Assembly (NCBI GenBank): GCA_964443885.1
Contig: CAYUES010000003.1
Span: 1-42,443, forward strand
Source: OMIS01 sp964443885
Lineage (GTDB): Bacteria > Patescibacteriota > Microgenomatia > UBA1400 > PJMF01
Length of the DNA stretch: 42,443 nt
Reading direction: 5' to 3'
Positions 30,000 through 38,377 of the stretch are shown one piece after another. The notes below the pieces were generated by a model. The model was not told where the DNA came from. It saw nothing but the letters and a program-made list of their open reading frames with translations, and searched no databases. Made by a program: the position numbers and the translations under genes. Each line of letters begins with the position of its first letter. Position 1 is the first letter of the stretch.

Positions 30000-30647
30000 T
30001 TATCTCACTACACTTGTAGCCATATATAGAAAATTGTTAACTGAGTGTGGTAATAGTGCTGCAAATAGAGATTTTGTTCTTACCCACAATAAAGAAAATA
30101 AAATACCATATACAAATATCATAATAATAGTTGTTATGTATTCCTCGATCTTTTGAGTAAAAATCCATTGCGGTAAATGAAATGCAGTGAATAATACTGT
30201 GCTGAATATAACACTTTTCAAAATTGAGTATTTCTTTAAAAACTCATTCAAAATTATTCCTCTAAAATAGAGCTCTTCAGTTACTGGAGAACCAATTATC
30301 CAATTTATCCAAGCTGAGATATCTAATGGAAACGAGAATCTATTAAGTTGAGGTAAGAAGAATAAGAAAATAATTATGCTAGTTACAATACCTAATGAAA
30401 GTGCAAGTTTTAGATTATATGTGTTGAGGTAATTTCTGATTGATTCTCTTTTATATTTGTAAATATAAATAATTGCAGGTATTCCAATGATTGAAATTCT
30501 AATGAGACTACGCGTTATCTCTTCTAGGGATTTATCTACAATTAAAGGTCTGAGTAGTATCTGATAGAGTGACCATACTAAGCACTGAAACAAAGTTATT
30601 AAAAGTAAAACTTGTATATTTTTGGGCATGCTAGAAATAGCTCTCAT
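30000..30647 (-). CDS. CPBP-family (CAAX/Abi-like) intramembrane protease
   Basis: The 215-aa protein has six or seven membrane helices. SPVTEELYFRGIILNEFL supplies the EExxxR motif (Glu124, Glu125, Arg129), and FTAFHLPQWIF supplies His157, the CPBP/Rce1-like catalytic set. Such proteins cleave or bind peptides within the membrane and are often linked to bacteriocin maturation or immunity. No bacteriocin-like gene is adjacent. It starts 9 nt after the stop of Nudix paralogue 2, and an AGACT-AA-AGTCT palindrome (30652-30663) overlaps that junction. Confidence 0.9.
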   Translation of the reverse strand: MRAISSMPKNIQVLLLITLFQCLVWSLYQILLRPLIVDKSLEEITRSLIRISIIGIPAIIYIYKYKRESIRNYLNTYNLKLALSLGIVTSIIIFLFFLPQLNRFSFPLDISAWINWIIGSPVTEELYFRGIILNEFLKKYSILKSVIFSTVLFTAFHLPQWIFTQKIEEYITTIIMIFVYGILFSLLWVRTKSLFAALLPHSVNNFLYMATSVVR

Positions 30648-30656
30648 TCTAAGACT

Positions 30657-31058
30657 TTAGTCTATTAAATTTTTACTCTTCAGATCATCAAAAATTATTT
30701 GATCAACTGGTCCTACAATATCTCGTTGAGCATATGTATAGTATGCAAGATCTTGAATTTCTGAGCTTGCTTGCAAAGTACCTTCAAAAGCAGCTTCATA
30801 ACAAGTCATCCGTACAATTGTTCCTTCAGCTTTGCCATGTGCTTGAGCTTCAAATGTACCATACTGTTTAACGGTGTTAGGAATTATTTTGACGCTAAGC
30901 TCTTCCATCACTTCTCTACTCAATGCTTCTAAGTCTGTTTCAGTACCTTCTCGTTTGCCACCTGGAATATAGTAGGTATTTTTACCTTTACTAAGAGTCA
31001 TCAGAATTTGGCGTTCTTTGATGTAAATAAATGCGAGTTTATCGATGAAGTTATTCAT
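30657..31058 (-). CDS. Nudix hydrolase, paralogue 2
   Basis: The 133-aa protein is the same length as and about 86% identical to the protein at 20075-20476. It has the same YYIPGGKREGTETDLEAL plus SREVMEEL box and the same C-terminus. Most differences cluster in the segment after the Nudix box (KIIPNTVKQY against VILPDSIRHY), which may alter substrate choice. The promoter TGT-TACAAT, 6 nt before the ATG, is also shared, so the duplication carried its promoter. Confidence 0.88.
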   Translation of the reverse strand: MNNFIDKLAFIYIKERQILMTLSKGKNTYYIPGGKREGTETDLEALSREVMEELSVKIIPNTVKQYGTFEAQAHGKAEGTIVRMTCYEAAFEGTLQASSEIQDLAYYTYAQRDIVGPVDQIIFDDLKSKNLID

Positions 31059-31073
31059 AAGACAATTGTAACA
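31059..31073 (-). promoter_or_regulatory. Predicted leaderless promoter of Nudix paralogue 2
   Basis: Minus-strand TGT-TACAAT is followed by 6 nt and ATG at 31058. Confidence 0.65.
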
Positions 31074-31105
31074 TTGGAAAAATCATGAACTGTCTTATAT
31101 TTTAA

Positions 31106-31465
31106 TTAGCCCGCAGTAACACCATTTGGGACAGGTTTTTCTGGCATAGCAAGCACTGGTGTAATTTCATTAGAGTAACCAATATCAAACATCATTCCTT
31201 CAGATAATTGGCCAGCCATTTTCTTTGGTTCGAGATTAACAACGAATAAAGCTTGTTTACCTTCTATTTCTTTGGGATTTTCTCTTTCTTTCTTCATTCC
31301 CACCAAAATTGTTCTTTTAAACTCACCAAAATCTACTGACAATTTCACTAATTTATCTGAACCTTCAACATCATCAACCGACTCAATCGTACCCACACGG
31401 ATATCAATTTTTTCTAAATCATCAAAGTTTATGTTTGGCTTAACTGGGAGAGTTTTCATTGTCAT
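31106..31465 (-). CDS. tRNA-binding domain protein (MetG C-terminal/CsaA-like)
   Basis: The 119-aa protein is a single EMAPII/OB-fold tRNA-binding domain: INFDDLEKIDIRVGTIESVDDV, LVGMKKERENPKEIEGKQALFVVNL and KKMAGQLSEGMMFDIGY. It occurs as the C-terminal domain of methionyl-tRNA synthetase or as the free-standing CsaA/Trbp111-like protein. It is free-standing here and may act in trans with a MetG that lacks it. An extended -10 lies 6 nt before the ATG. Confidence 0.93.
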   Translation of the reverse strand: MTMKTLPVKPNINFDDLEKIDIRVGTIESVDDVEGSDKLVKLSVDFGEFKRTILVGMKKERENPKEIEGKQALFVVNLEPKKMAGQLSEGMMFDIGYSNEITPVLAMPEKPVPNGVTAG

Positions 31466-31480
31466 GGGTGAATTATATCA
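31466..31480 (-). promoter_or_regulatory. Predicted leaderless promoter of the tRNA-binding protein gene
   Basis: Minus-strand CCTC-TGA-TATAAT is followed by 6 nt and ATG at 31465. Confidence 0.7.
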
Positions 31481-31520
31481 GAGGTCCGAGTGTCCAAGAT
31501 GAGATAAGCGAAGTTATAAC

Positions 31521-32102
31521 CTATTTTTCTAATATTTCATTCAATAATTCAGGAAACTCAAATGTTTTCATATCTTCGTAACAGAAGTGACCGTAGTTAT
31601 GAAACTCTTTATGGTTAATACCGTTGGTTTTATCACGAATAATTTGTACCGATTTATGAATAGTAGGCTTGTCGTCGTCTGAGTTAAAAATAGTTATTCC
31701 TGCCGTCCGCTTTACTAAATCTTGATCGATGTTGAAGTCAAAAAAATCTGCAGTATCAGATTTAGGATTATTTTCTGGATTGAGCCATGGAGCGACTAAT
31801 ATAACTTTATTAACTTTTTTATCTTTGTTTTCGCTCAACCACCTCAAGATAAATCCACCCCCGCAGCTATGTCCAACCAATATTGTTTCTGGTGTAATCT
31901 CGAAACGCTCTAATTCTTTTTTCCATATTTCGTAGCGAGGTTGCCAAGGAGTAGGTATTTCTAATGTTACAGTAAAAATATCGTTGATGAGCAGGTGCTT
32001 TGTTATCCATGGGAACCAGTGGTTATTACTGGTTGATGGGTATTGCGGATTATAGTATTCATCCTTGTCAGGTCTTCCAGGAATTAATATTGCGTTTCTC
32101 AT
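31521..32102 (-). CDS. Alpha/beta hydrolase, RBBP9/YdeN-like
   Basis: The 193-aa protein has NAILIPGRPDKDEYYNPQYP at the start, the nucleophile elbow ILVGHSCGGGFILRWL (Ser in GHSCGG), an acidic strand TIFNSDDDKPTI, and the late His in YGHFCYEDM. The size and layout match the RBBP9/YdeN group of serine hydrolases. Start: ATG at 32102, 6 nt after TGG-TAAAAT. Confidence 0.88.
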   Translation of the reverse strand: MRNAILIPGRPDKDEYYNPQYPSTSNNHWFPWITKHLLINDIFTVTLEIPTPWQPRYEIWKKELERFEITPETILVGHSCGGGFILRWLSENKDKKVNKVILVAPWLNPENNPKSDTADFFDFNIDQDLVKRTAGITIFNSDDDKPTIHKSVQIIRDKTNGINHKEFHNYGHFCYEDMKTFEFPELLNEILEK

Positions 32103-32117
32103 AATGCCATTTTACCA
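32103..32117 (-). promoter_or_regulatory. Predicted leaderless promoter of the hydrolase gene
   Basis: Minus-strand TGG-TAAAAT is followed by 6 nt and ATG at 32102. Confidence 0.55.
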
Positions 32118-32166
32118 GATAGTATGTTTGAGCGTGTGATTTGGGATGAAATAGATTAGTAACTGT

Positions 32167-32466
32167 TTACTTAAGCGTAACTTCATACAGTAAGTAACCT
32201 CTTTCACCATCGTCGCTTTTACGTGTAGCTAATACTTCAGCAGATAATTGATTTTCTTTTGCCGTTGTCTCTAAGTGATCTAATTCAGACCATTCTGAAA
32301 CAACAATTAGTAGTTTTCCTAACGGCTTCAAACGTGAAGCTGATTCTTTAAAGAGTTTTTCAATAAAAGCTCTTGCTCCATAACAAGCATAATCCTGAGG
32401 ATCTACAATTTCACCTTCAAAGAATGGTCCGTTAGCAAAAATAAAATCAAATTTTTCTTCAGGAAC
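32167..32466 (-). pseudogene. 3' fragment of a class I methyltransferase gene
   Basis: The minus strand encodes 99 codons from an in-frame stop at the left border of the island to TAA. FDFIFANGPFFEGEIVDP is the motif IV strand of a PrmC/RsmC-like methyltransferase (NGPF in place of NPPY/F). LFKESASRLKPLGKLLIVVSEW and GYLLYEVTLK are the usual last strands. Motif I and the whole N-terminal half are missing, and no start codon is placed sensibly. The gene was apparently cut when the neighbouring island arrived or rearranged. Confidence 0.75.
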
Positions 32467-32615
32467 TTATAAGCAAAGAAGCTGGTACAGATTGGAAGCG
32501 GAAGCGAAAAAAATTGAACTACCAATAATAATAAGCCCTCTTGAGATAATTGTCACTCATTTAAGTGATTTTAAGCCACTCCACCTAGTTGATTTTAGCA
32601 ATGGGATGATAAATA

Positions 32616-32804
32616 ATGATAAAAATGAAAGATCCTGAAAAAGACCAATATTACTCTATTGATGAAGTAGCAAAGATACTTAAAGTTGCCTATTTAACAG
32701 TCTATCGCTGGATACAAGCAAAGAAGCTTAATGCGATTAAAGCTGGAAAGCAATATAGAATTAAAAAGTCAGATTTGGATAAATTTACAAAGTCTAATTA
32801 CTAG
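32616..32804 (+). CDS. Excisionase/MerR-like HTH protein
   Basis: The 62-aa protein contains YYSIDEVAKILKVAYLTVYRWIQ followed by KLNAIKAGKQYRIKKSDLDKF, the helix-turn-helix of the excisionase/AlpA-like (HTH_17) family. It could regulate the adjacent restriction-modification genes or act as the directionality factor of the former mobile element. The start may be the ATG at 32616 or at 32625. It ends 7 nt before the mod gene and is probably cotranscribed. Confidence 0.82.
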   Translation: MIKMKDPEKDQYYSIDEVAKILKVAYLTVYRWIQAKKLNAIKAGKQYRIKKSDLDKFTKSNY

Positions 32805-32811
32805 TAAAATT

Positions 32812-34491
32812 ATGTCTAAAAAATACATCAACTATACCAATTGGTCTAAAGATGAGCTAGTCAAGGAATTAAAGCGTATTAAGGAAACCACGTACGGACT
32901 TGTTTGGCACAGGGATGTTCCTCAAGAAAAGATTGATGTACTTATTAATCCCGATGCACGCACACCAGAAGAAATGTTTGCAAACGAAGTGGCAGGCAAA
33001 CCTTTTCCTGTTTTGAAAGAGGTTAAAGGCAAAGAGATTGTTTCAGATAAAAAAGATCAAACACATATTTTGATAGAGGGAGACAATTATCATTCACTCG
33101 CTGTTTTAAATTTCACACATCAAGAGGCAATTGATGTTATTTATATTGATCCTCCTTATAATACAGGTGAAAATGACTTTATATACAATGATAATTTTGT
33201 AGATAAGGACGATCCATATCGCCATAGTAAATGGCTATCTTTTATGGAAAAGCGATTAAAATTAGCTTTGCCATTACTAAAACAAAATGGAGTTATATTT
33301 ATAAGTATTGATAACAACGAATTTGCACAACTAAAACTTCTGTGCGATGAGATCTTTGGTGAAAAGAATTTTCTAGGTTGCATTACATGGATAAAAAGGA
33401 CCAAATCTACAAATTCTGGCAAGGCAAAAAAAATGATACAGCAAAAAACAGAATATGTATTTGTTTACGGTCGACAATCTTCCATGAATTTTGAGGGCTT
33501 TAATTTATTATATAGCGAAGCTATAAAGAAATACCCTCACGACGGTAAGTTAGGAAAGTGTCGTTTTGAAAATTTAGAAGCGACAGACTATGGTCGCAAA
33601 AAAAGAGACACAATGAAATTTCCTATACTAGGTGTTAAACCGCGAGAAGGTAGACGGTGGCAAATTGGAGCAGAAACGGCTCGTGAACTTGTCGAAAAGA
33701 ACAGAATTGAACTTGTAGATGGAGTTCCTATGAAAGCTGTTTATCCAGAAGATGAAGAATCAGAATCATTTATCCCATTCTGGTCGCATCTAGAAGAAAC
33801 AGGCTCAGCTGAAAGTGGAAAAAAAGAATTAAGCGATATTGTAGGTCCAAATCATGGTTTCGATACAGTTAAGCCAACTCCTTTAATGAAACAAATCTTT
33901 GAAAGGTTTGACGATGATATTACTATTTTAGATTTCTTCGCAGGATCAGGAACAACTGGGCATGCAGTTTTGGATATGAATACCAGTGGCGGAAATAGAA
34001 AATTCATTCTCTGCACAAACAACGATGGTGACATTGCTGCAAAAATCTGCCACCCACGACTTCAAAAAGCGATACGAGGTTACAAGAATAGTAAAGGCGA
34101 AAAGGTTGAAGGGTTTGGTGGAAATCTGAAATATTACACTGCCTATGACTTTGTAGAATCTGAACCTTCTGACAAGAATAAGCATAAACTGGTTAATAAA
34201 TGTACCGAGATGCTTTGTATTAAGGAAGGCATTTATGATCCTGTTGCAGAAACTGATGATTATAAAATCATGAAAAGCCATGATAATAGGTATCTTGGAA
34301 TAATTTTCTACGAAGATGCAATTGACGAATACAAGAAAGCAATCAATAAAATTGACACACCAATAAATACTTATGTTTTTTCGCTTGGAGATGATCCGCA
34401 TACCGCACAATTTGCGGATGTTTCAAATAAGGTCGTACTGCGAACAATACCAGAGATAATCCTGAAAGTGTATCATGAAATATTTAGATAA
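32812..34491 (+). CDS. mod: Type III restriction-modification methyltransferase (Mod)
   Basis: With the start at MSKKYINYTN (ATG 32812), the protein has 559 aa. The catalytic motif DPPYNTG (DPPY at 113-116) precedes the SAM-binding motif FAGSGTTG (376-380), the beta-class order of N6-adenine Mod subunits. The region between them (about 190-340) is the target-recognition domain. Mod defines the recognition site and also acts alone as a methyltransferase. No repeat tract prone to phase variation is seen. It is followed by res with a 5-nt gap. The frame extends upstream over the HTH gene, but the ATG at 32812 fits family length. Confidence 0.93.
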   Translation: MSKKYINYTNWSKDELVKELKRIKETTYGLVWHRDVPQEKIDVLINPDARTPEEMFANEVAGKPFPVLKEVKGKEIVSDKKDQTHILIEGDNYHSLAVLNFTHQEAIDVIYIDPPYNTGENDFIYNDNFVDKDDPYRHSKWLSFMEKRLKLALPLLKQNGVIFISIDNNEFAQLKLLCDEIFGEKNFLGCITWIKRTKSTNSGKAKKMIQQKTEYVFVYGRQSSMNFEGFNLLYSEAIKKYPHDGKLGKCRFENLEATDYGRKKRDTMKFPILGVKPREGRRWQIGAETARELVEKNRIELVDGVPMKAVYPEDEESESFIPFWSHLEETGSAESGKKELSDIVGPNHGFDTVKPTPLMKQIFERFDDDITILDFFAGSGTTGHAVLDMNTSGGNRKFILCTNNDGDIAAKICHPRLQKAIRGYKNSKGEKVEGFGGNLKYYTAYDFVESEPSDKNKHKLVNKCTEMLCIKEGIYDPVAETDDYKIMKSHDNRYLGIIFYEDAIDEYKKAINKIDTPINTYVFSLGDDPHTAQFADVSNKVVLRTIPEIILKVYHEIFR

Positions 34492-34496
34492 TTATT

Positions 34497-36731
34497 ATGA
34501 TTGAATTTAAAGACTATCAAGAAAAAGCTATCGTTAAGTTGAAATCCGAAGTCAATGAGCTTTTGGAATCTCAAAATGACGAGGTTGTTATTTTCAAATC
34601 TCCGACTGGATCGGGAAAAACCTTAATGACGGCAGAATTTTTGCGCCGTCTTATTGATGCACGAATAGACGGCAAGAAATTTGCCTTTGTTTGGATTGCC
34701 GTCAATAAACTCCACGATCAGAGCCTAAACAGTTTGAAAAAATATTATGATCAACTAGGTGTTGGGTTGCGTTGTTCGTATTTTCAAGACCTTCAAAATC
34801 GCCAAATCAGACAAAATGAAATTCTTTTCTTAAACTGGTCAAGTATAAATAAAGAGGACAATGTAATTGTTCGTGCTAATGAGCGTGATAATAACCTAAA
34901 TACAGTTGTAGCACGAACCAAAGATGCTGGACGAATTATTATTTTAATAATTGATGAAAGTCATAACACCGCAAATAGCGATAAATCACAAGAGATTATC
35001 CGCAAACTTGGACCAAAGGTAACAATCGAAGTTTCTGCTACCCCACAAATTAAGAGTGATTATATTGTTCCAGTAAAAATTGAGGATGTTCGAAAAGAAG
35101 GAATGATTAAGAAAGAAGTGGTTGTAAACGATGGCTTTGAGAATTATGTAGTAGACAAAAGAAAGAGTGACGAATCTGCCGATGAGCTTATTTTACGAAG
35201 TGCTATTGAAAAAAGAAACGAACTACAAAAAATTCTTGAGAAAAAAGAAGATTCATCAGTCAATCCACTTTTGCTTATTCAGCTACCAGACAATAGACAA
35301 GGTGTTCCAGACAAAAAAGAGGATGTATTACGAATGCTTTCAAAATTCGGTTATGTAAAAGACGATCATCGCCTTGCTATTTATCTAACTGGTAATGAAA
35401 AAATAAACCTTGATAACATTGAAAAGCCAGAAAACGAAGTTGAGGTAATGTTGTTCAAGCAAGCAATTGCATTAGGTTGGGATTGTCCTCGTGCAACAAT
35501 TCTCGTTTTATTCCGGCAATGGACAGACGAAAATATCACTTTCTCAATCCAAACTCTAGGGCGTGTAATGCGTATGCCAGAGCATAGGCATTATGGTAAT
35601 GACGAGTTAAATAGAGCTTATCTATATACCAGCTTACCAGACATTGATACAAGAATTGATAAAGATATATTACCAGACTTCAAAGTACATAAAGGTTTAA
35701 GAATTGAATCGTACAAAGATATCAGTCTTATTTCTCATCACTCAAAGCGTTTTCGTGAAGAGACACGACTATCATCTGACTTTTACCCTATTTTTGAACA
35801 GGCGGCGAAAGAGCTTGATTTAACAAAAAGAGTTTCTTTCAAACACAGCATCATTGATACTAAACTTATCGCGAGCGGTCGCATTATTGATGTAGATAAG
35901 GAAGTAAAAGATATTGAAAGAGTTGGTACTTTGGCACTGCCAAAAACAGAGTCTGAATTGCAATATGCTTTCGATATGTTCGTTCGCGACAATCTTGATC
36001 CTTTTGCACCAGAAACACGCTCAATCAAGAGAGTAAATAGTTCCTTGTACGCTTTCTTTGGTGCTTCGAGAGATGAGGATAGATGGCCTGATATTCAAGC
36101 CGTTGTTTTAGCAGAAGATAATCGTCAAGCGGTTATTGATGTAATCAATCGGGCAAAAGAGCTTTATCAAGAAAAGATTGGTAAAGGGAAAAACCAGCTT
36201 GTAGAAAATGATGAACCGTGGAATGTCCCAGGGGTTATCAATTACAGTATTTCTTTCATGAAAAAAGATTATAAAAAATCTGTGATACAACCCTATTTTG
36301 CAAAAACAGCAGAAAAAGAACCTCAACAAAAACTTCTTGAAGAAGATAGTAGTGTCGAAGTAGATTTTATGGAATTTCTTGAAAGCGCAAAACAAGTGAG
36401 TTGGTGGTTTAAAAATGGATCTAGCGATGCGACATATTTTGCCGTTCCTTACATAGAATATGGTGTTGAGTTGCCATTCTATGTTGACTTTGTTGTACAA
36501 ATGAGAGACGGCACAATAGGACTTTTTGACACAAAAGGTGGTATTTATGCCAAAACTGCAAAGGAACGCGCCGAAGGATTGACAAAATATATCAAGGAGC
36601 AGAACAAAAGAAACAAAAAGTTATTTGGTGGAATTGTGATCAGAGAAAACAAAAGTTGGCGTTACAACGATTCTGAAAAATATGAATATAATCCAAATGA
36701 CTTGAAAGATTGGAAATTTCTAGAACTGTGA
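34497..36731 (+). CDS. res: Type III restriction enzyme helicase-nuclease (Res)
   Basis: The 744-aa protein is a complete Res subunit. Walker A is SPTGSGKT (Lys41), Walker B is IDESH (Asp153-His156), and SATPQ is motif III. QALGWDCPRA-like and QTLGRVMRMPE segments are motifs V-VI. Near the C-terminus FYVDFVVQMRDG, then LFDTKGG, gives D664-x13-D678-x-K680, the PD-(D/E)xK nuclease. With Mod it cuts DNA after ATP-driven communication between two sites. All key residues seem intact, so the system is probably active. Confidence 0.93.
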   Translation: MIEFKDYQEKAIVKLKSEVNELLESQNDEVVIFKSPTGSGKTLMTAEFLRRLIDARIDGKKFAFVWIAVNKLHDQSLNSLKKYYDQLGVGLRCSYFQDLQNRQIRQNEILFLNWSSINKEDNVIVRANERDNNLNTVVARTKDAGRIIILIIDESHNTANSDKSQEIIRKLGPKVTIEVSATPQIKSDYIVPVKIEDVRKEGMIKKEVVVNDGFENYVVDKRKSDESADELILRSAIEKRNELQKILEKKEDSSVNPLLLIQLPDNRQGVPDKKEDVLRMLSKFGYVKDDHRLAIYLTGNEKINLDNIEKPENEVEVMLFKQAIALGWDCPRATILVLFRQWTDENITFSIQTLGRVMRMPEHRHYGNDELNRAYLYTSLPDIDTRIDKDILPDFKVHKGLRIESYKDISLISHHSKRFREETRLSSDFYPIFEQAAKELDLTKRVSFKHSIIDTKLIASGRIIDVDKEVKDIERVGTLALPKTESELQYAFDMFVRDNLDPFAPETRSIKRVNSSLYAFFGASRDEDRWPDIQAVVLAEDNRQAVIDVINRAKELYQEKIGKGKNQLVENDEPWNVPGVINYSISFMKKDYKKSVIQPYFAKTAEKEPQQKLLEEDSSVEVDFMEFLESAKQVSWWFKNGSSDATYFAVPYIEYGVELPFYVDFVVQMRDGTIGLFDTKGGIYAKTAKERAEGLTKYIKEQNKRNKKLFGGIVIRENKSWRYNDSEKYEYNPNDLKDWKFLEL

Positions 36732-37021
36732 AAGCAATAATGATAGCTCGAGTCAGCACAGAAGAATTACTGAAACAAGCTAGCTGAATCGATACAAGTA
36801 TAACATGTTGCAAGACGCCGAGAATTCCTACTAAATCTCGGCTATATATACTTGAACTAGCAAATAAGCTTATGCTCTTTTCAAAAGTGCTGAAGTTGAA
36901 GAAAGAAGGCAGTTAATCAAGCTTGCACTATCGAACACAAGAGTTGAGGGTAAAAAGGTCGTATGCGAAGCTACAAAACCATTTGATACGATCTTAAATT
37001 ATGCCGATCGTCAAGCTTTTG
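36728..37021 (+). pseudogene. Decayed serine recombinase next to tRNA-Asn
   Basis: A GTG overlapping the Res stop codon begins VKAIMIARVSTEE, the N-terminal signature of large serine recombinases (the Ser is the nucleophile), but a stop follows after 19 residues. From about 36820 the C-terminal end of the same family can be read with one frameshift: LELANK, then YALFKSAEVEERRQLIKLAL, then KKVVCEATKPFDTILNYADRQ. Several hundred codons between them are gone. The end abuts tRNA-Asn, a typical insertion site for such elements. The island can no longer move by itself. Confidence 0.82.
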
Positions 37022-37093
37022 CTCCCCGACTAGGACTCGAACCTAGAACCCTCTCGTTAACAGCGAGATGCTCTGCCATTGAGCTATCGAGGA
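37022..37093 (-). tRNA. tRNA-Asn (GTT anticodon)
   Basis: The minus strand folds into a complete 72-nt cloverleaf: 7-bp acceptor stem with one G-T pair, 4-bp D stem, anticodon stem TCTCG/CGAGA with loop CTGTTAA (anticodon GTT), 5-nt variable loop, and T arm CTAGG-TTCGAGT-CCTAG. The discriminator is G, as expected for Asn. CCA is not encoded. Its 3' end faces the recombinase remnant. Confidence 0.96.
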
Positions 37094-37189
37094 ATGGCGG
37101 TCAAATGCCTTGAGCAAATGAACCTACTTATTTTACCACAGGAGACTGCCAGGTAAAGGTGATATGCATCCTGGTATACTGTCACTAAT

Positions 37190-38356
37190 TTGCTGAATTA
37201 CTTCAAACCTCAGACTATCATCATTTACTCCATTTTTATATTTATTATTGCCGCAATTACCTACTCCACTGCAAATAATTACTCGCCAACAGAGATTTTT
37301 GAAGCTGAATCCCAGCCGCTTACTCTTAATCCCGCTGAAACACCCACACGACCCAGTGAAAACTCCGCACAAACCACCACCCCTCTTACTCCTCAGCCCA
37401 CACCACTACCCAATCTTCCTGAGCGTGTACAGCTTTCACTACCAGTTCATTACTTCCAAACTTTTAACAACTGCGGTCCTGCTACTTTGGCGATGACGCT
37501 TTCGTACTTTAATATCCAGCGCACTCAAAAAGAACTTGGAGATGAGCTACGGCCGTACCAAAACACAGTAGGAGATAATGACGACAAATCAGTTTCTTTA
37601 GAAGAGCTAGCCGCCAAGGCAGAAGAACTGGGACTGGTGTCATATCATCGTCCGAGCGGCGACATCCAGCTGTTGCAGCGACTCACCGCCAGCAACGTGC
37701 CAGTGATGACCCGAACGTGGACTAAAGTAAATGAAGATATTGGACACTACCGAGTAGTCACTGGGTACGACAAAGCACAACAAACAATCATTCAAGATGA
37801 CTCGCTTCAAGGCAAAGATATTAGTATTGCAGAAGCCGATTTTCTAACTATGTGGGAGAAGTTTAACTATGAATTTTTAGTGGTCGTGCCACCTGAAAAA
37901 GCGAGTGAAGTGGAAGTAATTTTAGGAAACCTACAAGACGAAAAAACTGCCTGGCAAACAGCACTGCAACATGCACAAGCAACCTTGCAAAATAATCCAA
38001 ATGATACCTCGGCACGCTACAACCTTTCGATTAGCTTCTATCACTTAGGTGACTACGAGCAAGCTGTCAGCAACTTTGAGGCAGTAGAAAAAAAACTTTC
38101 ACCCAAAACGTTGTGGTATCAACATGAGCCACTGCTCGCCTACTATGAACTAGAAAAGTATCAGGAAGTTTTAACACGAATTGAGTATATTTTGTCTCAT
38201 GGTAATCGCGCCTACTCCGAGTTGTACTACTTGCGTGGCAAGATTTTCCAAAATCAAGGTAATGCTACAGGGGCACGCGAACAGTTTGAACTGGCAGTCC
38301 GATATAACAAAAACTACCAACCAGCTCAACAAGCCTTGGAAAAGTTACCTCGCTAG
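37190..38356 (+). CDS. Membrane-anchored C39-like peptidase with TPR repeats
   Basis: The 388-aa protein has one N-terminal membrane helix (about 8-25), a Thr/Pro-rich linker (about 45-80), and a C39-like papain-fold domain: LPVHYFQTFNNCGPATLAMTL with Gln90 and Cys95, GHYRVVTGYD with His186, and Asp203. Three TPR-like repeats (about 265-385) complete it. It should act at the outer face of the membrane as a peptidase, or as a binding protein of that fold. The first usable start is TTG at 37190, with TATACT 9 nt upstream. No ATG in frame is suitable. Confidence 0.85.
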   Translation: MLNYFKPQTIIIYSIFIFIIAAITYSTANNYSPTEIFEAESQPLTLNPAETPTRPSENSAQTTTPLTPQPTPLPNLPERVQLSLPVHYFQTFNNCGPATLAMTLSYFNIQRTQKELGDELRPYQNTVGDNDDKSVSLEELAAKAEELGLVSYHRPSGDIQLLQRLTASNVPVMTRTWTKVNEDIGHYRVVTGYDKAQQTIIQDDSLQGKDISIAEADFLTMWEKFNYEFLVVVPPEKASEVEVILGNLQDEKTAWQTALQHAQATLQNNPNDTSARYNLSISFYHLGDYEQAVSNFEAVEKKLSPKTLWYQHEPLLAYYELEKYQEVLTRIEYILSHGNRAYSELYYLRGKIFQNQGNATGAREQFELAVRYNKNYQPAQQALEKLPR

Positions 38357-38377
38357 CACATTTCAGCTATTATGGGA

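Noticed and set aside
37022..37110. Continuation of the recombinase frame through the tRNA (APRLGLEPRT and onward)
   Set aside because: That peptide is the well-known false translation of a tRNA antisense strand. The tRNA explains the sequence.
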